From: Rhizobium albus
GTDB lineage: Bacteria > Pseudomonadota > Alphaproteobacteria > Rhizobiales > Rhizobiaceae
Length of the DNA: 64,000 bases
Reading direction: 5' to 3'
Assembly (NCBI GenBank): GCA_030160035.1
Contig: BSNO01000001.1
Coordinates: 372,001-436,000, forward strand
The position numbers and the translations under genes were made by a program. The notes beneath the pieces are model-generated. The model searched no databases, had not been told where the DNA came from, and saw only the letters and a program-made list of their open reading frames with translations. The number at the start of each line of letters is the position of its first letter. The stretch's first letter is position 1. Of the stretch, positions 43,301 through 50,988 are shown one piece after another.

Positions 43301-43666
43301 CAGGCTAGCGCACACTTCAGGTGATAAACTTTCAGCATTGAGATACGAGGCCGGTCGGTCATCGCGCATAGTGGCAAGCAGGTGGACCTGGTGCGCTGAG
43401 GCCGACACAAAAGCTGCAGCCGACCTGTTCTCTCGTTCCGGAAGCAGTGCTACGTATGACTCATGTGCGGCTGCAAGGCGCCGCATCTCAAGAAGCGTCT
43501 GGTTGAGGCTCTCCAGTGCTATCATGCCTGGCTGCGCGCGGACCTCAATACGTGCCGCGACAATCTGTGCAAAAGCCTGCGTCAGCCTTTTTGGCAAATC
43601 AATCAAGTCGAGCCCAGAAAGCGCAGGGGAGCTTGCGATGATAGCTGCGGTAACGGGATCAAACAT
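40358..43666 (-). CDS. Ski2-like DEAD/DEAH helicase (HamB-like defence helicase)
   Basis: 1102 residues. Walker A SFPTGGGKST (323-332), APTHALVDQTARAL (Ia), DECH at 423-426, LLSAMM (motif III), LVATSTLAQGMNLPS (motif V) and LLNAAGRAGRAG (motif VI) make a complete superfamily 2 helicase of Ski2/Hel308 type. A 300-residue N-terminal helical region and a C-terminal helical region flank it. It overlaps the upstream PD-(D/E)xK gene by eight bases. Nuclease plus such a helicase matches the plan of the Hachiman system (HamA-HamB), though exact subtype is uncertain. Confidence 0.78.
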   Translation of the reverse strand: MFDPVTAAIIASSPALSGLDLIDLPKRLTQAFAQIVAARIEVRAQPGMIALESLNQTLLEMRRLAAAHESYVALLPERENRSAAAFVSASAHQVHLLATMRDDRPASYLNAESLSPEVCASLLFLVAEAHADAAECAKRIGISTEPERAIEAALLTALKHFCFGRMRLVRRVTLPNLPENLAPEEKAVAALYLELLKGVRNMAERLLSRTDLPDVDGGHESPSSFFVRVKTLSVQQLDGVLEGDVPVFSVFSGPLHLANLLLAVDRDLIDSALSRIPTPDQVSEDDWWKIIRQMARKRPYLWRNHREAVASGYLNKGVSSAISFPTGGGKSTLAELKIATALLRGEKVVFLAPTHALVDQTARALQSTFNQFDFEILGDVDDDVAFDEVVVLPEAVVTTPERCLMLLTTQPEAFENLGLVVFDECHLLHPRDPERSRRSIDSMLAVLNLAATAPKADFLLLSAMMKNTPEIAGWISELTGRACLSLNLPWKPTRQVRGTVVYESKRIEELNQFLKEARANSNNKNAPAKIARELVAQPFGFFGLQQTWATTDRADYALLPLLPDAHHLSTGTTKKGRNWYLTPNGNHTSALVAAAAADAGLKTLVFVQSVVLAESAVRELPKLREAKTVTLTESEAELYRIASEEMGGSDHCYISVAVDGTYSSGAAGHHSLLLREERMLHESLFKRPNGIEILVATSTLAQGMNLPSELVIIAGDSRFDPAVDKMAQLEAHELLNAAGRAGRAGESSQGIVLVVPSKVVEFDHEAGLIGAHWMTLQSIFSQSDQCLEIDDPTSALLDRIHAGTFEEGMPAYFVSRLPPADIDGSETSLRNIVGKSLAAYQARQRNDTAWIEDRIQAAFAARNKVQVPVGEEWLDKISGLSGMTVDKLREIAAIFDIEENYKSTSSAIAALIEWLSAHPTYVLEVFRPENVHDLFGGDFAKLSDKEKGQHALPIMADFLEHWMRGAPLSVIEARYPDGPDSAKCKHARHFVLRLVPDFAFLAGLPARLRAARQTAQGQDILLPLTLSTLAAAVREGCDTPECLAVRVISSRRDISRVGVRTRYQAMAKHIKAGEEGESFDDTIQRVRNAHALLAFEGIVVSD

Positions 43667-44459
43667 TGCCCAGCTCCTTCAGCCTTGTGATGACGCGCGC
43701 AGAAAAATCACTCATCCATGGCCGAAGATCATCGAAATGCATGGTCTCGGCGCGACGGCGAAGCTTGTCTCCCGCTGCCATAGAGTCGTAATCGACGAAT
43801 AGGCGGGCTCGGTCTGCATCCTTTTGGTGAATGCTGCCAGTCGAGATACTTAGACGGTAACGCCTTGCTTCTTGCCAAAAGACTTTATCGATTGCTTCGT
43901 CTACATTGAGGCCCGGAAATCGATGCTGCTGTGCTTCCAAAAGACCAGTGGCTTCGTGTGTGAGTTCCGTAACGCGCTCACCCGCTTCAAGTTGAGCAAT
44001 TCCGGGCCAAACATCCTCTCGTATTGTCTTCCGTGGATCATCAGTGGCTTTATCTTCAAACACCACAATAGCAATGACGGTATTGCCATCTGCCGACACC
44101 TCAAGCTGGATTCCATCAAAACCTTTGTGTGCTTTAAATATATGTGGGGGCCTCAAGATGGATCCCGTTTGGAGCTGGTGGCTTGCGGCGATCCAAGAGA
44201 TTATTTGAAACAACCATCCATCGCGCTGCCAAGGATCACCATTTTTCGATACTTGCATCTTGGATATCGCATCCGCAGCGTGCTCTTTAGAGCCTTTAGG
44301 CGCAGGCACATTCAACCCTTCCAGTATCGAAGCAATGTGCCGATATTGTCCCATCGCGACACGCGCCACGCGGTCTGCAAGTACGTCTATGTCATCCACA
44401 GTCCAGCGCGAGCCGTGGCACAGCTCTCCATGTGCAATTGGCGTCAAAGTTAGCGTCAT
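43659..44459 (-). CDS. PD-(D/E)xK nuclease-like protein (HamA-like)
   Basis: 266 residues from ATG 44459, chosen because the minus strand has the ribosome site AGAGGGGGGG five bases before it. HKGFDGIQLEVSADGN with Asp115, followed by IAIVVFEDKATDD with Glu135-x-Lys137, is the D ... E-x-K active site of the PD-(D/E)xK fold. A 266-residue nuclease coupled to a Ski2-like helicase resembles HamA of Hachiman. Family membership (DUF1837) is not certain from sequence alone. Confidence 0.65.
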   Translation of the reverse strand: MTLTLTPIAHGELCHGSRWTVDDIDVLADRVARVAMGQYRHIASILEGLNVPAPKGSKEHAADAISKMQVSKNGDPWQRDGWLFQIISWIAASHQLQTGSILRPPHIFKAHKGFDGIQLEVSADGNTVIAIVVFEDKATDDPRKTIREDVWPGIAQLEAGERVTELTHEATGLLEAQQHRFPGLNVDEAIDKVFWQEARRYRLSISTGSIHQKDADRARLFVDYDSMAAGDKLRRRAETMHFDDLRPWMSDFSARVITRLKELGNV

Positions 44460-44613
44460 GACTGCCCCCCCCTCTACGAACATATCCAATACCGCGATTT
44501 TTGACAGAAAAAACAATCAGAAGAAGAGGCCTGCATTGGCATCTGAATCGTATCCACTTGAAAACATTCGTTTAATTTGAAATTCACCCGCAGTAATCAG
44601 AGGGCTGAAGAAT

Positions 44614-44653
44614 TTGACAATGTCAGCAATTTCTTGATATTATCCTGACATTG
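44614..44653 (+). promoter_or_regulatory. Promoter with overlapping palindromic operator
   Basis: TTGACA (44614-44619), an 18-base spacer and TATTAT (44638-44643) form a good sigma-70 promoter for the operon starting at 44664. The perfect palindrome TGACAATGTCA (44615-44625) covers the -35 box. CAATGTCAG (44618-44626) repeats in inverted orientation as CTGACATTG (44645-44653) after the -10 and up to the ribosome site. A repressor bound here would block transcription; the XRE protein of the operon is the natural candidate. Confidence 0.7.
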
Positions 44654-44663
44654 GAGAATCGTC

Positions 44664-45224
44664 ATGAGTGATGGACCTCATCGTAGTCTCAATATGCGAC
44701 CCCACTGGAAAACAACTGCTCAGTGGGCGGCGAACCTTGCGCATACGGCTGAGGAAGTTAGCAGCGCGTTAGAGCATGCAATCAAGAAAGACATTCTCGA
44801 AGCGCCTATCGCTGCCATGCGTGAAATTATGAACAGCGATACGCTTTTTCCAGAATTGCGCATCGAGCAGCTAGAGGCTCTCCGCGCCCGTCATCCCCGC
44901 TCTTCGGCTGCAAACAGCCTGATCGACTGCGCTGTGGAAGTAGCGGCGAATGGGGGTACTGGTGAAGCGGGCGCAGTAGCCGCGTTGGCAGCAGCAGTGG
45001 AAGATCAGGTGCGAGCACCGCTTCGAGGTATAGACGAACATTACCAACGGGAAGCTGATGCGCGAGCAAGTCGGAACGTCCGGCGCAGACTAGATGAAGC
45101 GATGGCGAAGATAGACTGCTTTGGAGTTGCCCGTGAATTGCTCGCACCTCAGCGACCGCCGTCGCGACGCTCTTTGGAGCTACGACGCCAGTCCGGCATT
45201 GAGGAAGGGCCGCCGCTACCATGA
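44664..45224 (+). CDS. Unrecognised first gene of the QueC-like operon
   Basis: 186 residues with GGAG ribosome site seven bases before ATG. The sequence is almost entirely helical: RPHWKTTAQWAANLAHTAEE, then IAAMREIMNSDTLFPELRIE, a Gly-Ala-rich helix (TGEAGAVAALAAAVEDQ) and a long basic helix (ASRNVRRRLDEAMAKID). The C-terminus is a short tail ending GIEEGPPLP. Its stop overlaps the QueC-like start by four bases, so the two are made together. No family is known to me. It could be a substrate or partner of the QueC-like enzyme. Confidence 0.7.
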   Translation: MSDGPHRSLNMRPHWKTTAQWAANLAHTAEEVSSALEHAIKKDILEAPIAAMREIMNSDTLFPELRIEQLEALRARHPRSSAANSLIDCAVEVAANGGTGEAGAVAALAAAVEDQVRAPLRGIDEHYQREADARASRNVRRRLDEAMAKIDCFGVARELLAPQRPPSRRSLELRRQSGIEEGPPLP

Positions 45225-46570
45225 GCACTCTTGCCTATCATGCGAGGGTGCCGTCCCACGCGATTGATGTTGTTTCCAAAGGGCGAGCGCGAAAAGGGCG
45301 GTCTGCTTTCAATCTGGAAGAGAACTTCAAATGTTCAACCGCGGCTCTCGAATCCTATGCGTTCGCGCAATGGGAACCAGTAATCTTCGACGCAATGCTT
45401 GTTGCAGCGTCGATCGAGTACGCAGACTACGCTTTCAGTCGGTCAAAACTCGGTTGGCGTCGTGAATTCAAAGTGCGCGTTCCTGTTCTTGAGCCCGGAC
45501 GCTGGGCAGCACATGATGTCTATGAAACACTGCGAGATGCGGCATCGTTCCTGACTGGTGACAGTTGGGATTTTGAATTCGTGCAACGCGAAGGCGAAAC
45601 GCCAAGGCCATCGCAGAGTTCTCTCCAGTTTACCATGACCACCGACGCGGTCATGGCATATAGCGATGGCATGGATTCGCGCGCTGTCGCTGGTCTAATG
45701 GCGGAAAAGCTCGGCCGAAAAATCGTTCGCGTGAGGGTAGGATCAACGGGTGGCGGACGGCCAGCAGAAGGAGAGCCTTTCACAAGAGTGCCATACAACG
45801 TCAAGGCCTCTGGAGAGAGCAGTGGTAGAAGTCGAGGCTTCAAGTTTGCACTTATAAGCGGCATTGCTGCGTATCTTACGGACGCTTCACAGATTATCTT
45901 ACCGGAAAGCGGTCAAGGCTTGTTTGGACCAGTACTCGTCACTTCGTCCGTGCAAGCCTATCCTGACTATCGCAACCATCCGCTATTCACGATGCGTATG
46001 GAGCGTTTTCTCACGGCGCTTATCAAACACCCAGTTCACTTTATCTTCCCGCGTGTCTGGTCCACCAAAGCGGAAACGCTGGAAGCATATGCCGCACTGT
46101 CCAACGGCGACGATTGGCGCAACACGCGATCTTGTTGGCAAAGCGCCCGGCATTGCTCCCTAAATGGACATCTTTTGCAGTGTGGGGTCTGCGCAGCGTG
46201 TTTGCTTCGCCGAATGAGCATTCATGCGGCTGGTTTGAAGGACGATGAGAGCTCTTATGCTTGTCGGGATCTATCTGCTGCTACGTTTGAAGAGGCCATT
46301 CAGCCAGGCTGCCGCATAAGCGGCCGCTCGCTGCGCGAGTATGCGATAGCGGGCACGCAGCATCTCGACCACATGGCCGATCTCACTATGCCGATACACT
46401 TTGCTGCTCTACGTCGTCATGCCCTCCTAGTTGCCCCTGCGCTTAGCATGTTGGCTGCCGATGTGGAGCCAGCCCTGATGAGCCTGTTTGATCGGCATGC
46501 TGTCCAGTGGAATAGCTTTTTGAAAGATAAAGGAGCGCGTTCCTTCCTCAGACAGTGGACGCGGGCATGA
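45221..46570 (+). CDS. QueC-like ATP-pyrophosphatase (defence-type)
   Basis: 449 residues, about twice the size of housekeeping QueC (~230) and near the size of QatC. The PP-loop reads AYSDGMDSRAVAGL (SDGMDS, 148-153), with Asp in place of the second residue of the usual SGGxDS. The zinc site is RSCWQSARHCSLNG then CGVCAACLLRR (Cys305, 312, 321, 324, 327), as in QueC. QueC makes preQ0 by ATP-dependent nitrile formation; QueC-like proteins in Qat and type IV CBASS act in immunity. The 140-residue N-terminal extension is unlike QueC. It overlaps both neighbours. Confidence 0.75.
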   Translation: MSTLAYHARVPSHAIDVVSKGRARKGRSAFNLEENFKCSTAALESYAFAQWEPVIFDAMLVAASIEYADYAFSRSKLGWRREFKVRVPVLEPGRWAAHDVYETLRDAASFLTGDSWDFEFVQREGETPRPSQSSLQFTMTTDAVMAYSDGMDSRAVAGLMAEKLGRKIVRVRVGSTGGGRPAEGEPFTRVPYNVKASGESSGRSRGFKFALISGIAAYLTDASQIILPESGQGLFGPVLVTSSVQAYPDYRNHPLFTMRMERFLTALIKHPVHFIFPRVWSTKAETLEAYAALSNGDDWRNTRSCWQSARHCSLNGHLLQCGVCAACLLRRMSIHAAGLKDDESSYACRDLSAATFEEAIQPGCRISGRSLREYAIAGTQHLDHMADLTMPIHFAALRRHALLVAPALSMLAADVEPALMSLFDRHAVQWNSFLKDKGARSFLRQWTRA

Positions 46571-47757
46571 ACATGACGGAATCACGCGAACGACTATCAG
46601 ATTCGGAGATAGGTGAGCGCCTTCGCCTCGCACGTGAAGGACGCAAGGTCACGCAAGCGGAGGCAGCCGACTTAATTGGTGCAGCGCGTACGACGATTGT
46701 TGCTATTGAGCAGGGAAAGCGGCGCATCCAAATGGATGAACTGCAAAAGCTTGCGGCTGCATATGGCCTTTCAGCCAACGCCGTTCTTCGCCGAGAGGCG
46801 GTTCACCTCGATATGGTTCCGCAATTTCGTAAGCTGCGCGAGAGCGAGGATGATGCCGTTGAACAGGCAACTCGTCTACTTAACGAGCTTGTAAGAGCAG
46901 AAGTCGAATTGGAGGATGCGCTCGGCGTAAAGCGAGAGTCTCGGTATCCTCCTGAACGTCCAATCTTGCCGGGTGACCTTTACACCCAAGCTGAGCAGCA
47001 TGCGCAAGAACTTAGAGACTTCCTTGGCCTAGGCCCTGGCCCGATCATGGACATCGTGTCCATCCTCGACCTTCACTTGGGTATACGTGTTTATGTTCGC
47101 CGATTGCCTAGCAAGATCGCTGGTTTGTTCGCTTACAACGATCGCGCAGGTGCCTGCATCCTTCTCAACGCGAGTCATCCGCACGAGCGCCTGACGCAAA
47201 GTGGTGCACATGAAACGGCTCACTTTATTTCTACGCGTCGTCAGCCCGAAGTTCTGACTGAAGACGAGCGTTTTGTGTCCAGGGAGGAGCGATACGCCAA
47301 CATATTTCAGCGCTGTTTTCTAACTCCTGGCCGCGCCGTGCGCCAGCGCTTTGCAGAGATCACCGCTGGGCAGTCACACCTCACCCGTCGTCACGTCATT
47401 CTATTGGCCGACGCATTCAGTGTCTCACGCGAAGCGGTCGTGAGGCGTCTTGAAGAGCTTGGTCTCGCGCGCAAGGGAACGTGGGATTGGTTCGTCTCAA
47501 ACGGCGGAATAAGTGATAAAGATGTTGAACAAGTGCTGGGTGAGGGGCCAGCGCGCCCTTCATATAAGAGCCTAGCGCGAGGACTTGTTCCGCCGCGTTT
47601 AGCGCTACTTGCGCGTGAGGCATGGAAAAAAGAACTGTACAGCGAAGGGCAGCTTGCTCGTATGCTTCAGCTCGACTTGCATGGCATTAGAGAGGTTTTA
47701 GACGGCGCAGAGCGTGAGGAGAGCGAAGCTGATGAGCTTGTTCGCATTCCCCGCTAG
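46567..47757 (+). CDS. XRE regulator fused to ImmA/IrrE metallopeptidase
   Basis: 396 residues from ATG 46567, overlapping the previous stop. Residues 14-70 are an XRE helix-turn-helix (VTQAEAADLIGAARTTIVAI). Residues about 150-260 are the ImmA/IrrE (COG2856) peptidase with HETAH (215-219) and ERYANIFQRCFLTP supplying the third ligand. The last 130 residues are helical. Such proteins cleave repressors or antitoxins in response to a signal. A GTG at 46555 is an alternative start. It precedes and overlaps the PIN gene. Confidence 0.88.
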   Translation: MNMTESRERLSDSEIGERLRLAREGRKVTQAEAADLIGAARTTIVAIEQGKRRIQMDELQKLAAAYGLSANAVLRREAVHLDMVPQFRKLRESEDDAVEQATRLLNELVRAEVELEDALGVKRESRYPPERPILPGDLYTQAEQHAQELRDFLGLGPGPIMDIVSILDLHLGIRVYVRRLPSKIAGLFAYNDRAGACILLNASHPHERLTQSGAHETAHFISTRRQPEVLTEDERFVSREERYANIFQRCFLTPGRAVRQRFAEITAGQSHLTRRHVILLADAFSVSREAVVRRLEELGLARKGTWDWFVSNGGISDKDVEQVLGEGPARPSYKSLARGLVPPRLALLAREAWKKELYSEGQLARMLQLDLHGIREVLDGAEREESEADELVRIPR

Positions 47758-48352
47758 CCCTGACGCCCCGTTTGTGGCCGATGCAAGTGTTGTGATCGGT
47801 CTCAACGCCAGCGGTCACGCGCGTAAAATTATTCAACTGACAAAAAGCCGAATCATTGTTCCAGAGAATGCAGCGAACGAACTAGCGATCGGTGCGCGAT
47901 TTGGACATGACGATGGGTACCAGTTGAATTCGCTTATTGCCGATGGGATTGTCGACGTGGAAGCGCTCAAAGGCGCTGCACTTGCGATCTACGAGACACT
48001 GATCGATGGCACTTTAGGAGAAACCCTTGACGATGGCGAGGCAGCGACAATTGCGTTAGCCGTCAGTCAAGGTGGAGTCGCGCTCATTGACGAGCGAAAG
48101 GCTAGACGCATCTGCGAAAAACACTTCAACGGAATAACTATTGGCAGCACCGCACAGCTCATACTGGCAGCCTCATGCCTTGGTGAATCGGTGCAGATTG
48201 AAGCAATGCTCCATGCCCTCCGCAGAGGGCGATTGCGCGTTCCTCCAGAATTTGTAGAGTCAGTCGTCTCGCTAATTGGTGCCCAAGAGGCTGCGACATG
48301 TCAAAGCCTACCACGCGTAGCGCGGCTTCTTGGTTCAAACAGTAAGCCCTAA
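47732..48352 (+). CDS. PIN-like nuclease
   Basis: 206 residues from ATG 47732 (GTG 47714 is an alternative), overlapping the peptidase gene. FVADASVVIGLNA (Asp17), VPENAANELAIGA (Glu50), LDDGEAATIALAV (Asp101/Glu103) and VALIDERKARR (Asp120) supply the acidic centre of a PIN nuclease, close to DUF3368-type toxins. An XRE-COG2856 protein next to a toxin gene is a known toxin-antitoxin arrangement. As last gene of the QueC-like operon it could be the effector. Confidence 0.8.
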   Translation: MSLFAFPASPDAPFVADASVVIGLNASGHARKIIQLTKSRIIVPENAANELAIGARFGHDDGYQLNSLIADGIVDVEALKGAALAIYETLIDGTLGETLDDGEAATIALAVSQGGVALIDERKARRICEKHFNGITIGSTAQLILAASCLGESVQIEAMLHALRRGRLRVPPEFVESVVSLIGAQEAATCQSLPRVARLLGSNSKP

Positions 48353-48394
48353 TCGGGCGGCTCTCCCCAGTATTTTAATGGCTTTGCCCTCGCC

Positions 48395-48466
48395 GTTTGC
48401 AAGGACGCGGTTCCCGAGGCTCCGCGCCAACGTCTTGTGCGCCCGCCGCGCTATCCCCTTGCAAAC
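48395..48466. repeat. Long-range inverted repeat between PIN and FRG genes
   Basis: GTTTGCAAGG (48395-48404) is the exact reverse complement of CCTTGCAAAC (48457-48466); one more base pair is possible outside. The 52-base centre is GC-rich. It lies between convergent genes and may be a structured RNA, a terminator or a remnant of a transfer origin. Confidence 0.5.
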
Positions 48467-48492
48467 GCTACCCCATTCTCGCCGAAGGGCAG

Positions 48493-48511
48493 AAGGTTAT
48501 GACATAACCTT
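48493..48511. repeat. AAGGTTAT-GAC-ATAACCTT palindrome
   Basis: Two perfect 8-base arms with a three-base centre lie between the 3' ends of the PIN and FRG genes. The shape is that of a dimeric regulator site, although there is no nearby promoter. A small open frame across the region is not convincing. Confidence 0.4.
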
Positions 48512-48609
48512 ATTAGGAATTTCAGAGAGTGTCTGCAGGGTTCAGGTTAAACGCAGTAACGGCGCGTGGCGTAAAGGTGGAGCACGTGTTTATGCCATAC
48601 TGAGCTCCG

Positions 48610-49485
48610 TTAATTTTTAGATGGGACTGTCCATTTCTTTTTAATGTATTTAGAAGCGAATTCGATCTCTGGAAACATCGTCCGAGAGTTAATGTTAATT
48701 ACATCTAATTCATTGAGAATGTCGGCCTTCTTGTCTCTGTCAATTGATATGACATGAGAAGTAAAACCTTTTGAGCTGTCGGGTGCGGTATAACGCAAGA
48801 GTCCTGCTGCAACAAACGCCCCAGATTGAGCTATAACACGACGATTATTTTTTAATGGATAAACAAAAAAATATCTAAACAGATGTCTCGGATCTACGAG
48901 ATTTAAGAAATACGGTTTTTCCACCCGGACGAATTGCATCAAGCGTAGTATCGCGGCTTTTTTTCGAAAGCGCGTTATTGCTGCTTTGCTCCAATTCCCA
49001 ACGTCATCGTACGCGTCAATGATAGCTTCCCGCTCAGCGTCTGATAATCTTGCTAGATTACAGATTAGGCTTATAGTGTCACTATCCGCATACTTTACGC
49101 GCTTATCGATGAAATCGAATACCTTAACGGCACCGTCTTTGTCGTGATGCTCTTCCTCGTTGCAGGCAAAATAGAGGCCCACCAACGGGTTGAGGGACAC
49201 ATCCAGCAAACGCGTTGGTAGGCCGTAATGCTGTGCCCTTACGAGTTTATCGAACATGGATTTGTCGCTGCTGAACTCCGTCGGAGCCTCCAGCATAAGT
49301 TCGCTGAAAATCTGATTTTCCGCCTCGTGGTGGACGCCGCGCATTATCGACGGCATTAGCCTCCAGGCGGCATCAGACTCCCCTCGATAACACCTTTCTC
49401 CAGTCGTTAGAGGACTGAGAGAAAATACATGTTCAAGATATGACGTGACACTGGTGGCAACCATGCGACTGCGAGTTTTAGACAA
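48610..49485 (-). CDS. FRG-domain protein
   Basis: 291 residues. The FRG domain is clear: ERCYRGESDAAWRLMPSIMR, then FDKLVRAQHYGLPTRLLDVS and LNPLVGLYFACNEE. Many FRG proteins lie in defence islands, with unknown enzymatic activity. The TTG start at 49485 is chosen for its perfect GGAGG ribosome site; ATG 49464 is the alternative. The gene is more AT-rich than its neighbours, suggesting separate acquisition. It follows the coupling protein by 48 bases on the same strand. Confidence 0.85.
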   Translation of the reverse strand: MSKTRSRMVATSVTSYLEHVFSLSPLTTGERCYRGESDAAWRLMPSIMRGVHHEAENQIFSELMLEAPTEFSSDKSMFDKLVRAQHYGLPTRLLDVSLNPLVGLYFACNEEEHHDKDGAVKVFDFIDKRVKYADSDTISLICNLARLSDAEREAIIDAYDDVGNWSKAAITRFRKKAAILRLMQFVRVEKPYFLNLVDPRHLFRYFFVYPLKNNRRVIAQSGAFVAAGLLRYTAPDSSKGFTSHVISIDRDKKADILNELDVININSRTMFPEIEFASKYIKKKWTVPSKN

Positions 49486-49533
49486 TTGATCCTCCAGTTA
49501 AAACTATTCCACGGTAGCCATAAATTGCCAACG

Positions 49534-50988
49534 TTAATATTCGAGGAAATGTATGAGTCGAGCCAAATCATCGACATTTTGAGTTATGGGCCGCCTCGGG
49601 GAGGTGGCTTTAAGCCATTCATACTTGTCTTGCTTGTCTCTAATGTCGCGAAGCATGCCCGACAGCTCAGGCCGTTCCCAAAAATTGGGCACATCCACGA
49701 TGAAAAATCCATGATCACGCGCTTCTAACAGGGCTGACTCACCGCCAGTGGCAGCTCGGATGTCCTCGACCTGAAGGAGCGGTCGCGACTGTTCGCCAAG
49801 GCTGTCTCCTGATCCGTTCACCTGGTTCTGATTGACGTTGAAGCCGCGCACCATCACGCTCGTTTTGCCGGAACGATGTTCAATATCCCGCAGAGTCTCG
49901 TTGTCTGGAAGCCCGCGATAAAGCGTGTGCGCTACGGCTTTCTTCCAGATGCGCGCCGTCTCACGCCCGTATTTGGCTTCAATCTGCGCAGTTGCGTTTT
50001 GAAATACGCCGAGGAAGTTGATGCCGCGCTGGCGGTATAAGGTCAGAATTTCATAAAAGTTCGAAACGTAGAGCTGGCCCCACTCCTCCCCGACGAGCAA
50101 TGCGCGCAGCGGGCCATCCGCATCTGCGAACCGTTCGACGATAGCCGCCGTCATTGCGCCGACAAAGGTTCGGCTTGTCTCACTTCTGGCAGAGCCAATG
50201 ATGAAAAGCGCCGTGCGCTCACTCTTCATATCACCAGGGTCGAACGTATTGCGTTCCGTGGCCGCACGGGCTGCGTTGCCCGGCTGAAAAGCGCGCAAGC
50301 GCTCGATGATTACGGAGTTGTAGGCATTCCACTGATCCTGGGAGGCAGTCAGGCTCGCCAGTTGCAAGCACATGCCCCAATCATCTTTCATCCGGTGGTC
50401 ACACGCCCAGAGCAGGAAGTCGTCCCGAATGTCCTCGCGACCGCGGGCGAAAAAATCCCAAAGACCACCTGCTGTGCAGGGCCAGCGAGCTGAGGGATTT
50501 AGGGCCGTGATTTTGTTGTAGGTCGCAAAGGCGGTGCGAGCGCCTTGCCCAATCCAGCGGTGGTTTGGGTTGGGATCGACCGGAACGAGGTAGCTTGCGC
50601 AGTCATAGGCGACATCGCCAACAATCCCACGCAGCTCTGGACGTGCCGCGACTTCGAGAAGGCGCGTGTTGAAGTTGAAACATTCCGATGGGTAGCCGTA
50701 GAGGCCATCCGGATTGATGAAGCGGACGCGGTAGCCCTGCCGCTCCAGGGTTTTCCAGGACACCCAGGCGAGTTCCGCATCCTTGGGGTCGGTGATGATT
50801 TTGGTGAGATGGGTGGTGCGCGGGGAGACGAGGTTGACGCCGAGGAACCGCGTGAGTTTGCCTTTTCCCGCCTGCGCATCGATGGCCACGGGCTCAGTGC
50901 CGCCATAGACGACAGGGCGACCGTTGAAGAAACCGAGTTCGATCCCGAGCCGAAGAGATTGCTGCGGTATGATGGTCAGCTCATTCAT
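49534..50988 (-). CDS. Soluble VirD4/TraG-type coupling protein
   Basis: 484 residues without membrane segments. A Walker A-like loop AQAGKGKLT (38-46) lies near the N-terminus, and a Walker B RALLVGEEWGQLYV with Glu301-Glu302 further on. VFQNATAQIEAKYGRE and RGLPDNETLRDIEHRSGKTS are typical of TraG/VirD4. The residue after GK is Leu rather than Ser/Thr. The usual N-terminal membrane anchor is missing; a separate membrane protein two genes upstream may replace it. It links the relaxase-DNA complex to a host type IV secretion channel. Confidence 0.82.
   Translation of the reverse strand: MNELTIIPQQSLRLGIELGFFNGRPVVYGGTEPVAIDAQAGKGKLTRFLGVNLVSPRTTHLTKIITDPKDAELAWVSWKTLERQGYRVRFINPDGLYGYPSECFNFNTRLLEVAARPELRGIVGDVAYDCASYLVPVDPNPNHRWIGQGARTAFATYNKITALNPSARWPCTAGGLWDFFARGREDIRDDFLLWACDHRMKDDWGMCLQLASLTASQDQWNAYNSVIIERLRAFQPGNAARAATERNTFDPGDMKSERTALFIIGSARSETSRTFVGAMTAAIVERFADADGPLRALLVGEEWGQLYVSNFYEILTLYRQRGINFLGVFQNATAQIEAKYGRETARIWKKAVAHTLYRGLPDNETLRDIEHRSGKTSVMVRGFNVNQNQVNGSGDSLGEQSRPLLQVEDIRAATGGESALLEARDHGFFIVDVPNFWERPELSGMLRDIRDKQDKYEWLKATSPRRPITQNVDDLARLIHFLEY

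Noticed and set aside
44664-48352. The QueC-like operon as a standard Qat system
   Set aside because: No QatA ATPase or QatD TatD nuclease is present, and the 186-residue first gene does not look like QatB.
44664-48352. The operon as a 7-deazaguanine DNA modification (dpd) cluster
   Set aside because: There is no DpdA-like transglycosylase or other dpd gene in the element.
48330-48620. Open frame of 96 codons between PIN and FRG genes
   Set aside because: Overlaps both genes, crosses strong inverted repeats, has no ribosome site and its product is low in protein character.
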